In this document: piece by piece, positions 47,710 to 55,845 of the stretch
Layout: each line of letters begins with the position of its first letter
Numbering within the stretch: the first letter of the stretch is position 1
Source: CAYXAA01 sp964462985
GTDB lineage: Bacteria > Pseudomonadota > Alphaproteobacteria > Rhizobiales > Stappiaceae
Direction: 5' to 3'
DNA: 64,000 nucleotides
Assembly: GCA_964462985.1 (NCBI GenBank)
Contig: CAYXAA010000019.1
Coordinates: 17,990-81,989 of the forward strand
Program-made: the position numbers and the translations under genes
The notes under the pieces: generated by a model
What the model was told of the DNA's origin: nothing
What the model saw: only the letters and a program-made list of their open reading frames with translations
The model's database searches: none

Positions 47710-48756
47710 TTATACCTCCGCTGCACTGCGCACACGCTCCACCATGCGCTTGACTTCGTCTGGGTCGGCGTCGGGAGTGACGCCATGGCCGAGATTGAAG
47801 ATAAGTGGGCCGCCGCCGAGCGTACGGAGCGTCTGGTCGACACCCTCCTCGAGCGAATGACCTCCGGCGACGAGACGCATCGGATCTAGATTGCCTTGCA
47901 CCGGAACTCGACGCTGGATCTCCCGGGCAAGATCGTCTGGCACCGTCCAATCGAGGCCGACCGCATCCACACCGGTCTCTTCGATGTAACGAACAAGTCG
48001 CGCCGCCGATGCCTTTGGAAAGCCAATTACTTTGGCACCCGGGACACGCCGACGCACACCTTCAATGATGCGCCGCGTTGGCGCCACCGACCAACGGGCA
48101 AAGCCAGAATCGTCGAGCACACCTGCCCAAGTGTCGAAGATTTGCACGGCATCGGCACCGGCCTCAAGCTGGCGCACAAGATAATCGATGGAGGCCTCGG
48201 CCAATTGGTCAATCAGAGCTTGCATCAGCTCCGGATTGCGATACGCCAGAACGCGGGCCGCAGTCTGTTCAGTCGTTGTATGCCCCGCTGCACTGTAGCA
48301 AGCCACCGTCCAGGGCGATCCGCAGAAGCCGAGCAAAGTGGTTTCTGGTGGAAGCTCCTGGCGCAGTCGTGACACGGTGGCGATCACCGGATCGAGATGT
48401 CGTCCGGCACCTGCAGGATCGAGCCGTTCGACATGGCTCCAACTGAGAGGCTCGAGCACTGGGCCACGCCCTTCCTCGAAACGAACCGGGTATCCGAGCG
48501 CGTCGAGCACAACGAAGATGTCGGAGAATAAGATCGCCGCATCAAAGTTGTAGCGCTGGATCGGCTGCAGCGTCACCTCCGTTGCAAGATCGATGTCATA
48601 GCAGAATGCAAGAAAGTCGGATTGCTTCGCCCGCGTGGCCCGATACTCCGGCAGATATCGTCCAGCCTGGCGCATCATCCATATCGGCGGTGGCCATAGC
48701 CGCTCTCCAGAAAGGACCCGCATCACCGCCCGGTTCGGGCTCAAGCTGTCAACCAC
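47710..48756 (-). CDS. hemE: Uroporphyrinogen decarboxylase
   Basis: This enzyme removes four acetate carboxyls from uroporphyrinogen III to give coproporphyrinogen III. It is 348 aa. The N-terminal signature PPIWMMRQAGRYLPEYR, the substrate loop FCGSPWTVACY and QIFDTWAGVL are visible. The start is a GTG preceded by GGAG. hemE borders the candidate chromosomal origin, as in Caulobacter and Rickettsia. Confidence 0.97.
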   Translation of the reverse strand: MVDSLSPNRAVMRVLSGERLWPPPIWMMRQAGRYLPEYRATRAKQSDFLAFCYDIDLATEVTLQPIQRYNFDAAILFSDIFVVLDALGYPVRFEEGRGPVLEPLSWSHVERLDPAGAGRHLDPVIATVSRLRQELPPETTLLGFCGSPWTVACYSAAGHTTTEQTAARVLAYRNPELMQALIDQLAEASIDYLVRQLEAGADAVQIFDTWAGVLDDSGFARWSVAPTRRIIEGVRRRVPGAKVIGFPKASAARLVRYIEETGVDAVGLDWTVPDDLAREIQRRVPVQGNLDPMRLVAGGHSLEEGVDQTLRTLGGGPLIFNLGHGVTPDADPDEVKRMVERVRSAAEV

Positions 48757-48769
48757 AGTTCACTCCATA

Positions 48770-48807
48770 AACAAAAAGAATCCATTCAATGGATTCAAAT
48801 TTTTGTT
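48770..48807. repeat. AT-rich inverted repeat with GANTC sites in the candidate oriC
   Basis: AACAAAAA-GAATCCA, loop TTCAA, TGGATTC, three A, TTTTTGTT: a nearly perfect 15-bp stem. Its arms carry GAATC and GATTC, recognition sites of the CcrM methylase. It may help open or mark the origin, or regulate hemE. Confidence 0.7.
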
Positions 48808-48900
48808 GTTGTTTGGCATTGGGTTGCCGGAATTCCGGGTCCTCAACAGCTCTCCACAGCGTCAATTCGCTCCACCCCACCATTAGATAGTGTTGAAACG

Positions 48901-48919
48901 AGTCCGGTCCCACCGGACT
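48901..48919. repeat. Perfect 8-bp inverted repeat in the candidate oriC
   Basis: AGTCCGGT, CCC, ACCGGACT. No T-run follows. Position between hemE and ppsR, 45 bp from the CtrA motif. Confidence 0.6.
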
Positions 48920-48963
48920 GTATAGAACGGAAAATTCCGCTTAATCAATGTACTATCGGGATG

Positions 48964-48978
48964 TTAACCATTTATTAA
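48964..48978. promoter_or_regulatory. CtrA-type binding site in the candidate oriC
   Basis: TTAA-CCATTTA-TTAA, an exact match to TTAA-N7-TTAA. In Caulobacter CtrA binds such sites in oriC and represses replication initiation. An IHF-like AATCAA-N4-CTA lies at 48943-48955. Confidence 0.6.
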
Positions 48979-49184
48979 GCTTTGTGGCGGTTGTGGACCG
49001 TGGGAGCAAAAGTCGGAATATCTACGTTGTCCGCAATTTCTCCGATCATTTCGCGGCCGGCGCCTGACGTGCCGTTCTCTGTTGATCGTTTGCGTGCTGC
49101 GGGCATGATGAGCGGGCGAAATGTCGGGCGGCATGGATTTGCTCCCGATTTCCTCGTCCGATCGCCAATCTTGGGGACAATATA

Positions 49185-50036
49185 TTGGGAAAGAGCCGCA
49201 ACTTCTTCCATCTCCATCTGATCTCGGATTCGACTGGAGAAACGCTCATGACAGTCGCCCGCGCGGCATCGGCCCAGTATGAAGACGTGCAGGCAATCGA
49301 GCATGTTTATCCGCTGGTTCGTGCGCCTCGCCAGCTTGACCGGGCGATCGAGGAGATTGAAAGCGCTCCTGGCATTGTCCTCTACACGTTGGTTGATGCG
49401 GAGATTGCGGGACGGCTCGAGCGAACCTGTCGCGACATGGCAATTCCTTGCGTCAATATCCTCGATCCCGTTTTCAAGGTGTTTCAATCCTATCTCAACG
49501 TTCGTCTGGCGGGCCGCATTGGCGGACAGCATGTGCTCGACGCCGACTATTTCGAACGCATCGAAGCGTTGAATTTCACGATGATGCATGACGACGGTCA
49601 GATACCGGGCGACCTTAATGAGGCCGACGTCATTCTGGTCGGCATCAGCCGCACGTCGAAAACCCCGACTTGCATCTATCTCGCCAATCGCGGCATCAAG
49701 GCTGCCAATATCCCGATCGTGCCCGGTATTGCTCTGCCCAAGCTGCTCGACGAGGTACGGCGGCCGCTTATCGTTGGGCTGATTGCCTCGGCGGAACGTA
49801 TTCAACATATTCGCCAGAACCGGATGCTTTCGCTGAACGCCGGACCGGCGCAGGACGAAAGCTATATCGATCGCAAAACGATCGCGGGGGAAATTGCCAC
49901 GACACGCCGGCTATGCGCCGAGCGGGGCTGGCCATTGATCGACGTTACCCGCCGTTCTATCGAAGAGACCGCTGCGGAGATCATGGCGCTCTACCGCCAG
50001 CACAAGATGCGTTTCGACGTGCCGGCGCCGGATTGA
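49185..50036 (+). CDS. ppsR: Pyruvate, water/phosphate dikinase regulatory protein (DUF299, RP001-like)
   Basis: This bifunctional kinase/pyrophosphorylase family controls PEP synthase or PPDK by reversible phosphorylation. It is 283 aa. FHLHLISDSTGETL at the N terminus and the P-loop-like VGISRTSKTPTCIYLANRGIKAANIPIVPG (about residue 150) are diagnostic. The start is probably the TTG at 49185, as no in-frame ATG lies closer to FFHLHL. The target kinase gene is not in this window. Confidence 0.92.
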   Translation: MGKSRNFFHLHLISDSTGETLMTVARAASAQYEDVQAIEHVYPLVRAPRQLDRAIEEIESAPGIVLYTLVDAEIAGRLERTCRDMAIPCVNILDPVFKVFQSYLNVRLAGRIGGQHVLDADYFERIEALNFTMMHDDGQIPGDLNEADVILVGISRTSKTPTCIYLANRGIKAANIPIVPGIALPKLLDEVRRPLIVGLIASAERIQHIRQNRMLSLNAGPAQDESYIDRKTIAGEIATTRRLCAERGWPLIDVTRRSIEETAAEIMALYRQHKMRFDVPAPD

Positions 50037-50163
50037 CGAGCGACGGAACGGTCCAGTGGTTGTGCCGGCGTAGCCGCAACTCTTATAAGCTGCCCGTTTT
50101 CGGGATCTCTACCTTGAGATGGCGGTGAAGGTCGATCCTGTAGTGCAGGAGATAGTGGCGAGC

Positions 50164-50760
50164 ATGAGTGAACTGGTACTGGCAAGTGGCAGCGCAATCC
50201 GCGCGACACTACTTCGCAACGCAGGTCTTGAGATACGTGTCGCTCGCGCACAGATCGAAGAGCGCGCGGTAGAGGCGCCGTTGCTCGAGTCGGACTTTTC
50301 GCCCGAGGACATCGCGTTGGTGTTGGCCGAAGCCAAGGCGACCGACGTGAGCAGCCGCGAGCCTGGCGCTTTGGTCGTCGGTGCCGATCAGGTGCTTGAA
50401 CTCGATGGGGAGCGCCTGGTTAAGGCCGACACCATGGATCAAGCGCGCCGTCAGTTGCTGCGCCTTTCCGGTCGCGATCATGCGCTCAAGTCCGCCGTTG
50501 CCGTCGTCCGTGACGGTGAAACCCTCTGGCGGCATGTCGCGACGGCCAGACTCACGATGCGAACTTTGTCACCATCCTTTGTAGGCCATTATCTCGCCCG
50601 GGTAGGCGATGCGGCCCTAGAATCGGTGGGTTCTTATCAGCTCGAAGGTCTTGGCGCCCAACTGTTCGAAGGGATCGACGGCGAATACTTTACCGTGCTC
50701 GGTCTGCCGCTACTGCCGCTGCTCGGCTTTTTGCGATCGGTCGGAGAGCTCGAGTCGTGA
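50164..50760 (+). CDS. maf: Maf family nucleotide pyrophosphatase
   Basis: Members of this family hydrolyse non-canonical nucleotides such as m7GTP or dTTP/UTP. It is 198 aa from the ATG at 50164 (MSELVLASGSAIRATLLRNAG). The usual SPRR after the LAS motif is replaced by SAIR, as in the alphaproteobacterial aroE-linked Maf group. VVGADQVLELDGERLVKADTMDQARRQLLRLSG and ESVGSYQLEGLGAQLFEGIDGEYFTVLGLPLLPLLGFLR follow. It overlaps aroE by 4 bp. Confidence 0.9.
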   Translation: MSELVLASGSAIRATLLRNAGLEIRVARAQIEERAVEAPLLESDFSPEDIALVLAEAKATDVSSREPGALVVGADQVLELDGERLVKADTMDQARRQLLRLSGRDHALKSAVAVVRDGETLWRHVATARLTMRTLSPSFVGHYLARVGDAALESVGSYQLEGLGAQLFEGIDGEYFTVLGLPLLPLLGFLRSVGELES

Positions 50761-51596
50761 CCCAACGCGTTGCAATTACCGGCTGGCCGGTCTCCCATTC
50801 ACGTTCGCCGTTGATCCATGGCTATTGGCTCAAGCTTCATGGCGTCGACGGTTCTTACGATCGCATTGCTGTTGTGCCGGATGAGGCGGCCACCTTCTAT
50901 CGCAATCTCGCTGCTTCGGGTCTTGTCGGCTGCAACGTCACCGTGCCGCACAAGGAGGTGGCGGCGGGCGTCTGCGACGATCTTGACGCAGCCGCCAAAG
51001 CAATGGGCGCCGTAAACACGCTATGGTTTTCTGACGATGGTCGACTGCAAGGGTCGAACACCGACGGGATTGGCTTCCTTTGCAATCTCGATCAGGAAGC
51101 GCCGGGATGGGATGCGAGCAGCGGGGCAGCGGTGGTAATTGGAGCCGGCGGTGCGGCGCGGGCGATCATCTGGGCGTTGCTGTCACGTCGGATCGCCCCT
51201 GTTTATATTGTTAATCGGACCTTCGCCAAAGCCCAGGACCTGGCCACTCGTTTCGGAGAAGATTCGATCGCCGTATCTTGGGATAACATGTCGAAAGTTA
51301 TGGGAGAATCGCGACTCCTCGTCAACACGACGGCACTCGGCATGCAGGGACAGCCTTCCCTTCCGATAGACCTCGGAAATCTTCCGCGCGAAGCGCTGGT
51401 AACGGATGCGGTGTACGTGCCACTGGAAACTCCGCTCCTCAAGGCCGCGCGCGAGCGTGGCCATCGGGTCGTTGACGGCCTTGGCATGCTCTTGCACCAG
51501 GCAGTTCCAGGTTTTGAAAAGTGGTTTTGCGTGCGGCCGGACGTCACGTCGGCTCTGCGCCAACTGGTGCTCGACGACCTGGAGGCTTCACGATGA
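50757..51596 (+). CDS. aroE: Shikimate dehydrogenase
   Basis: This NADP-dependent enzyme reduces 3-dehydroshikimate to shikimate. It is 279 aa. It shows ITGWPVSHSRSPLIHGYWLK at the N terminus, the catalytic Lys in NVTVPHKEVA, GSNTDGIGF, the Rossmann loop VIGAGGAARAIIWAL, and DGLGMLLHQAVPGFEKW at the C terminus. It overlaps maf upstream and coaE downstream (ATGA), so all three are translationally coupled. Confidence 0.97.
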   Translation: MTQRVAITGWPVSHSRSPLIHGYWLKLHGVDGSYDRIAVVPDEAATFYRNLAASGLVGCNVTVPHKEVAAGVCDDLDAAAKAMGAVNTLWFSDDGRLQGSNTDGIGFLCNLDQEAPGWDASSGAAVVIGAGGAARAIIWALLSRRIAPVYIVNRTFAKAQDLATRFGEDSIAVSWDNMSKVMGESRLLVNTTALGMQGQPSLPIDLGNLPREALVTDAVYVPLETPLLKAARERGHRVVDGLGMLLHQAVPGFEKWFCVRPDVTSALRQLVLDDLEASR

Positions 51597-52180
51597 TCGT
51601 GCTCGGCCTGACCGGCTCAATCGGCATGGGCAAGTCGACGACGGCACGGATGTTCGCGGATGCTGGCGCAGCCGTTTACGATGCGGACGCGGCAGTCCAT
51701 CAGCTTTATCGCGGCACTGCCGTGCCCCTAATCGAGGCCGCTTTCCCCGGTACCACGGCAGGCGGGGTGGTCGATCGGGATGCGCTCGGGCAGCAGGTGG
51801 TGGGTGATGCCGCGGCATTGCGCCGCCTGGAAGAAATTGTTCACCCGCTGGTCCTTCAGGAAGAAGTAGCATTTCTCGCCCGGGCCCGTGCCGCGGGACG
51901 GCGGGTGGCCGTGCTTGATATTCCGCTTCTGTTTGAAACCGGAGGGGTGAATCGTGTGCATGCCACCATCGTCGTGACAGCTTCGGCGGAAGTACAGCGT
52001 GCCCGCGTTCTGGCACGGCCTGGAATGACGGAAGTCCGGTATGAAGCACTCCTTGCTCGGCAACTGTCGGATACGGAGAAACGACGCCGATCGCATTTTC
52101 TGGTTGACACGAGTGGTGGGTTCGCGCCGGCGCAGCGGACGGTAGCTTCGATCTTTCGGGCTGTCGCCGCATTGGCGTGA
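51593..52180 (+). CDS. coaE: Dephospho-CoA kinase
   Basis: This is the last enzyme of coenzyme A synthesis. It is 195 aa. The P-loop is GLTGSIGMGKST at the N terminus, followed by DADAAVHQLYRG, ALRRLEEIVHPLV, LDIPLLFETGG and RVLARPGMTEVRYEALLARQLSDTEKRRRSHFLVDTSG. It starts inside the end of aroE, ATGA overlap. Confidence 0.97.
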   Translation: MIVLGLTGSIGMGKSTTARMFADAGAAVYDADAAVHQLYRGTAVPLIEAAFPGTTAGGVVDRDALGQQVVGDAAALRRLEEIVHPLVLQEEVAFLARARAAGRRVAVLDIPLLFETGGVNRVHATIVVTASAEVQRARVLARPGMTEVRYEALLARQLSDTEKRRRSHFLVDTSGGFAPAQRTVASIFRAVAALA

Positions 52181-52294
52181 GCCCCAGTATCGGGAAATTG
52201 CAGAAAATTTCCTCTAGGATTGTTCAGCAACGAATCCGTGATTCGGTTAGAAGAACACCCGCCCAGCCTACGAGATCGGGTAGCGAAGGACGCA

Positions 52295-53005
52295 ATGTTA
52301 CGAGAAATTGCCTTCGATACGGAGACAACCGGTCTTGATGTGAGGAACGGAGACCGCCTCGTCGAGATCGGTGGCATAGAACTTGTCAATCACGTACCAT
52401 CCGGACGCTTCTTCCACGCCTACATAAATCCCGAGCGTGACGTCCCGATTGAAGCCTTCAATGTTCATGGACTGTCCACGGAATTCCTTTCCGACAAACC
52501 AAGGTTTGCCGACGTCGTCGATGAATTGCTCGCTTTCATTGGCGATGCGCGACTCGTAATTCACAACGCCTCTTTCGATATGAGCTTCATAAATATGGAG
52601 CTCAGCCGCGTCGGGCGGCCGCCGATTGCATCTGACCAGGTGATCGACACCTTGGCGATCGCTCGTCGAAAGCATCCAGGTTCTCCAGCCTCACTGGATG
52701 CCCTGTGCTCCCGCTATGGCATCGACAATTCGCGGCGGGTCAAGCATGGTGCCCTGCTCGACGCCGAAATACTGGCAGAAGTTTACATTGAGCTGATTGG
52801 TGGTAAGCAGGCCACCCTGGTTCTGACGCCGGTCGAGCAGACAATCGTCGTCGACATCGATCTGAGCCATACGACACGCGGCCCGGCGCGGCAGCGACCA
52901 ACGCCGCTTCCGGCCTATTTGACCTCTCGGGAACTCGAAGCACATCGGGCCTTTATCGACGGCATGGGCGAAGCAGCGATCTGGCGAGACTACTTGCAAG
53001 AGTGA
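52295..53005 (+). CDS. dnaQ: DNA polymerase III subunit epsilon (proofreading exonuclease)
   Basis: This 3'-5' exonuclease corrects replication errors. It is 236 aa from the ATG at 52295 with AAGGA upstream. The DEDDh motifs are visible: FDTETTGLD (Exo I), HNASFDMSFINMEL (Exo II), HGALLDAE (Exo III). The C-terminal part with LTPVEQTI is typical for alphaproteobacterial DnaQ. It follows coaE, the standard aroE-coaE-dnaQ series. Confidence 0.97.
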   Translation: MLREIAFDTETTGLDVRNGDRLVEIGGIELVNHVPSGRFFHAYINPERDVPIEAFNVHGLSTEFLSDKPRFADVVDELLAFIGDARLVIHNASFDMSFINMELSRVGRPPIASDQVIDTLAIARRKHPGSPASLDALCSRYGIDNSRRVKHGALLDAEILAEVYIELIGGKQATLVLTPVEQTIVVDIDLSHTTRGPARQRPTPLPAYLTSRELEAHRAFIDGMGEAAIWRDYLQE

Positions 53006-53078
53006 GCGGCAATGCTGCTACTGTGTGGTTCTGCGGTCCTTTCGGCGTCGAATCATTCGCACATCGAGTTGATAGTCC

Positions 53079-54065
53079 TCACAGCATCGACGGAAGCACG
53101 CGGTCGGGCGGTCTATGCCCATCCATGAAGGTCTTGATGTTAATGATGACCTTCTCACCCATATCGACGCGGCCTTCGATGGTCGCTGATCCCATATGCG
53201 GCAGCAAGACCACCTTGTCGGATGCGGCAAGCTTGGGATTGACTGCCGGCTCGTGTTCGAAGACATCGAGCCCGGCGCCGGCGAGTTCTCCTGCCTCAAG
53301 TTGGCGAATCAAGGCATTCTCGTCTATCACCTCTCCACGAGCGGTGTTGACGACATAAGCGTCCGGCTTCATCAGCTTTAGGCGACGGGCGGACAGAAGA
53401 TGGTACGTCGCTGGTGTATGCGGACAGTGGATCGAGACAACGTCCATGCGGGCGAGCATCTGATCGAGACTGTCCCAATACGTCGCTTCAAGTCCGTCTT
53501 CGATTTCGGACGGAAGGCGGCGGCGGTTGTGATAATGGATCGACATTCCGAACGCCTTGGCGCGCCGCGCGACGGCCTGGCCGATCCGGCCCATGCCAAT
53601 GATACCGAGTCGCTTGCCCCAGATCCTGTGGCCGAGCATCCAGGTCGGCGACCAACCGGACCATTCGCCTCGTTCCACCACTTTGATGCCTTCGGCCATC
53701 CGTCGAGGCACCCCGAGGATAAGCGCCATGGTCATGTCCGCCGTATCTTCGGTTAGCACGCCGGGTGTGTTGGTGACCGTGATGCCGCGGTTGGTGGCAG
53801 AAACGACATCGATGTTGTCGACGCCGTTGCCGAAGTTGGCAATAAGCTTCAGCGCGGGGCCGGCCTGCGATAGGACTGCCGAATCGATGCGATCTGTGAC
53901 CGTCGGCACCAAGACATCGGCCGTTTTCACGGCGTCGACCAGTTCCGCCTGGCTGAGCGGCCGGTCATGCTCATTGAGGCGCGTCTCGAAAAGCTCGCGC
54001 ATGCGGGTTTCGACCACGTCCGGCAACTTGCGGGTCACCACGACCAAAGGCTTTTTCTTGGACAT
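53079..54065 (-). CDS. D-isomer-specific 2-hydroxyacid dehydrogenase (glyoxylate/hydroxypyruvate reductase type)
   Basis: This is a 328-aa NAD(P)-dependent dehydrogenase. NAD loop GIIGMGRIGQAVARRAKAFG (about residue 155), catalytic Arg in NTARGEVID, Glu in VFEHEPAVNP and His in LLPHMGSAT. The segment MLGHRIWGKRLGIIGMGRIG is typical of D-glycerate dehydrogenases. A short gene-free stretch separates it from dnaQ (convergent). Confidence 0.93.
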   Translation of the reverse strand: MSKKKPLVVVTRKLPDVVETRMRELFETRLNEHDRPLSQAELVDAVKTADVLVPTVTDRIDSAVLSQAGPALKLIANFGNGVDNIDVVSATNRGITVTNTPGVLTEDTADMTMALILGVPRRMAEGIKVVERGEWSGWSPTWMLGHRIWGKRLGIIGMGRIGQAVARRAKAFGMSIHYHNRRRLPSEIEDGLEATYWDSLDQMLARMDVVSIHCPHTPATYHLLSARRLKLMKPDAYVVNTARGEVIDENALIRQLEAGELAGAGLDVFEHEPAVNPKLAASDKVVLLPHMGSATIEGRVDMGEKVIINIKTFMDGHRPPDRVLPSML

Positions 54066-54375
54066 GCTCCTTGCCTTCCGCGCTCTGTTGAGGGCTCGTT
54101 AACCCTGTCGGACACACCATGCGGCCGGATCGGATTGACGGCTCCGGCTACCGCGCCCGTTCTCCTTAGCAGATGGCCCGTTCAAAACAAGGGACCGGGC
54201 TGCAGCACCTGCACCGAACGGTTCGACCACTATGCCGCTCCGGCTCGACGGGGAGAAATTCGTCCTTTGTCGGAGCCTTCATTCCGTGCGAAATCGGAAC
54301 CGGTTGGCACGCAAAGCTGGGAATGTCGCGGCCGTGAGTGATCGCCCGAGCGAAAGGTATGAACGGAACGATGCA
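54066..54375. other. Divergent intergenic region
   Basis: This 310-bp stretch lies between the start of the 2-hydroxyacid dehydrogenase gene and that of the SH3-domain gene. It must hold both promoters. I recognise no operator or short gene. Confidence 0.4.
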
Positions 54376-54909
54376 ATGAAGAGCTTAGCCCTGCAGATGG
54401 TCGCCCGCACTGTCATGGTCGCAGGGATCGTGGCCTGCCTGGCGACGATCGAAGCGCAGGCGCAGGCAACTCGGACAGGAGCAAGCGGGTTGCCGGTACC
54501 GCGTTTCGTCAGCCTCAAGTCGGATCGCGTCAACGTTCGGGTCGGACCGACGCGCGAGCATGATATTGGATGGACGTTCGTGAAGGCCGGTCTTCCGGTG
54601 GAGATTGTCCAAGAGTTCGATAATTGGCGCCGCATTCGCGATTGGCAGGGCGAGGAGGGATGGGTGTTTCACTCACTGTTGTCGGGACGGCGAACCGGGC
54701 TTGTTACCCCCTGGGAAAAGACGGGTACGACGCCACTTCGCGCTGAACCGCGATCCGACGCCCGCATCAAAGCCGAGCTCTCACCCAATGTGCTGGTCGA
54801 TATTGCCTCCTGCGCCAACGGCTGGTGCCGCGTAGAAGGCAAGGGCTTCTCTGGTTGGATCGACCAGACCCGCCTGTTCGGCGTCTATCCCGACGAAACG
54901 GTGAATTAG
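54376..54909 (+). CDS. Secreted SH3-domain protein
   Basis: The 177-aa protein has a signal peptide (about residues 1-28, hydrophobic core VMVAGIVACLATI, cut near AQAQA). Two bacterial SH3-like repeats follow: RFVSLKSDRVNVRVGPTREHDIGWTFVKAGLPVEIVQEFDNWRRIRDWQGEEGWVFHSLLSG and a second one with TPLRAEPRSDARIKAELSPNVLVDIASCANGWCRVEGKGFSGWIDQTRLFG. The family occurs next to 2-hydroxyacid dehydrogenase genes in many alphaproteobacteria. A role in cell-wall binding is inference. Confidence 0.9.
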   Translation: MKSLALQMVARTVMVAGIVACLATIEAQAQATRTGASGLPVPRFVSLKSDRVNVRVGPTREHDIGWTFVKAGLPVEIVQEFDNWRRIRDWQGEEGWVFHSLLSGRRTGLVTPWEKTGTTPLRAEPRSDARIKAELSPNVLVDIASCANGWCRVEGKGFSGWIDQTRLFGVYPDETVN

Positions 54910-54941
54910 CAGCACCACGGATGCACGCCAACGGAACGGGG

Positions 54942-55757
54942 TCAGGAGTCTTCCTGCGCCTCTTGCACCTTCAAGGCCTCGAGTCGCGGCATGGAGACGA
55001 TGTTATAGCCGGAATCGACGAAGTGGATCTCTCCGGTCACGCCGGATGAGAGATCCGACAGCAGATAAAGGGCCGCACCGCCAACCTCGTCTATGGATAC
55101 TGTCCGCCCGAGGGGTGAATGCTGCTGCTGAAACTTGAACATCAGTCTGGCGTCGGACACGCCGGAGCCGGCCAGCGTTCGTACGGGTCCGGCGGAGATT
55201 GCGTTGACACGAACGCCTTGCAGGCCATAGTCCATTGCCAAATAGCGCACCGAGGATTCAAGTGCAGCCTTCGCGACGCCCATGACGTTGTAGTTTGGCA
55301 TTACGCGCGTCGATCCACCGTAGGTCAATGTGACGATCGAACCCCCATTCGGCATCAGTTCGGCTGCCCGCTTCGTTACCTCGGTGAAGGAGAAGCACGA
55401 GATTACCATCGTACGGGAAAAATTCTGCCGCGTGGTGTCGGCGTAGCGCCCCCTGAGCTCGTTCTTGTCGGAAAAGCCGATCGCATGAACGAGGAAATCG
55501 AGTTTGCCCCACTCCGCTGAGAGCGTGTCGAACACGTTGTCGACCGAAGCAATGTCTTCGACGTCGCAAGGTAGAAGCAGATTGCTGCCGAGACTCTCGG
55601 CAAGGGGCCGGACGCGCCGCGCGAATGCTTCACCTTGATAGGTGAATGCGAGTTCCGCGCCTTGCCCGGCGAGGGCTTTGGCGATGCCCCAAGCGATCGA
55701 GTGGTCATTGGCAACGCCCATGACGAGACCGCGTTTGCCCTCCATAAGCCCGCCCAT
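54942..55757 (-). CDS. fabI: Enoyl-[acyl-carrier-protein] reductase (NADH)
   Basis: This enzyme completes each fatty acid elongation round. It is 271 aa from the ATG at 55757 with AGGAG upstream. The cofactor segment GLVMGVANDHSIAWGIAKALAGQGAELAF and the catalytic Tyr/Lys of NYNVMGVAKAALESSVRYLA, with SAGPVRTLAGSG, are diagnostic for FabI of the SDR superfamily. Last gene of the fabA-fabB-fabI unit on the minus strand. Confidence 0.96.
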   Translation of the reverse strand: MGGLMEGKRGLVMGVANDHSIAWGIAKALAGQGAELAFTYQGEAFARRVRPLAESLGSNLLLPCDVEDIASVDNVFDTLSAEWGKLDFLVHAIGFSDKNELRGRYADTTRQNFSRTMVISCFSFTEVTKRAAELMPNGGSIVTLTYGGSTRVMPNYNVMGVAKAALESSVRYLAMDYGLQGVRVNAISAGPVRTLAGSGVSDARLMFKFQQQHSPLGRTVSIDEVGGAALYLLSDLSSGVTGEIHFVDSGYNIVSMPRLEALKVQEAQEDS

Positions 55758-55845
55758 GCACAACTCCTGCTCCAAGGGGGATCGGCCCCGGCACCTACTG
55801 GTTTACCGGTACGAGGAAGATCCGGCCAATTTCATCTGAGGCGCC

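Larger units (their letters stand above)
48757..49184. other. Candidate chromosomal replication origin (oriC)
   Basis: This 428-bp non-coding region lies between hemE (minus) and the RP001/PpsR-type gene (plus), the same gene pair that flanks oriC in Caulobacter. It contains a perfect CtrA motif (48964-48978), an IHF-like site (48943-48955, one mismatch), an AT-rich inverted repeat with two GANTC sites (48770-48807), the palindrome CCGGAATTCCGG (48827-48838) and an 8-bp hairpin (48901-48919). DnaA boxes are only degenerate (CTCTCCACA at about 48850 and a TGTGG cluster at 48982-48996). Genes on both sides are transcribed away from it. parS lies 4.5-10.5 kb off. Confidence 0.65.
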
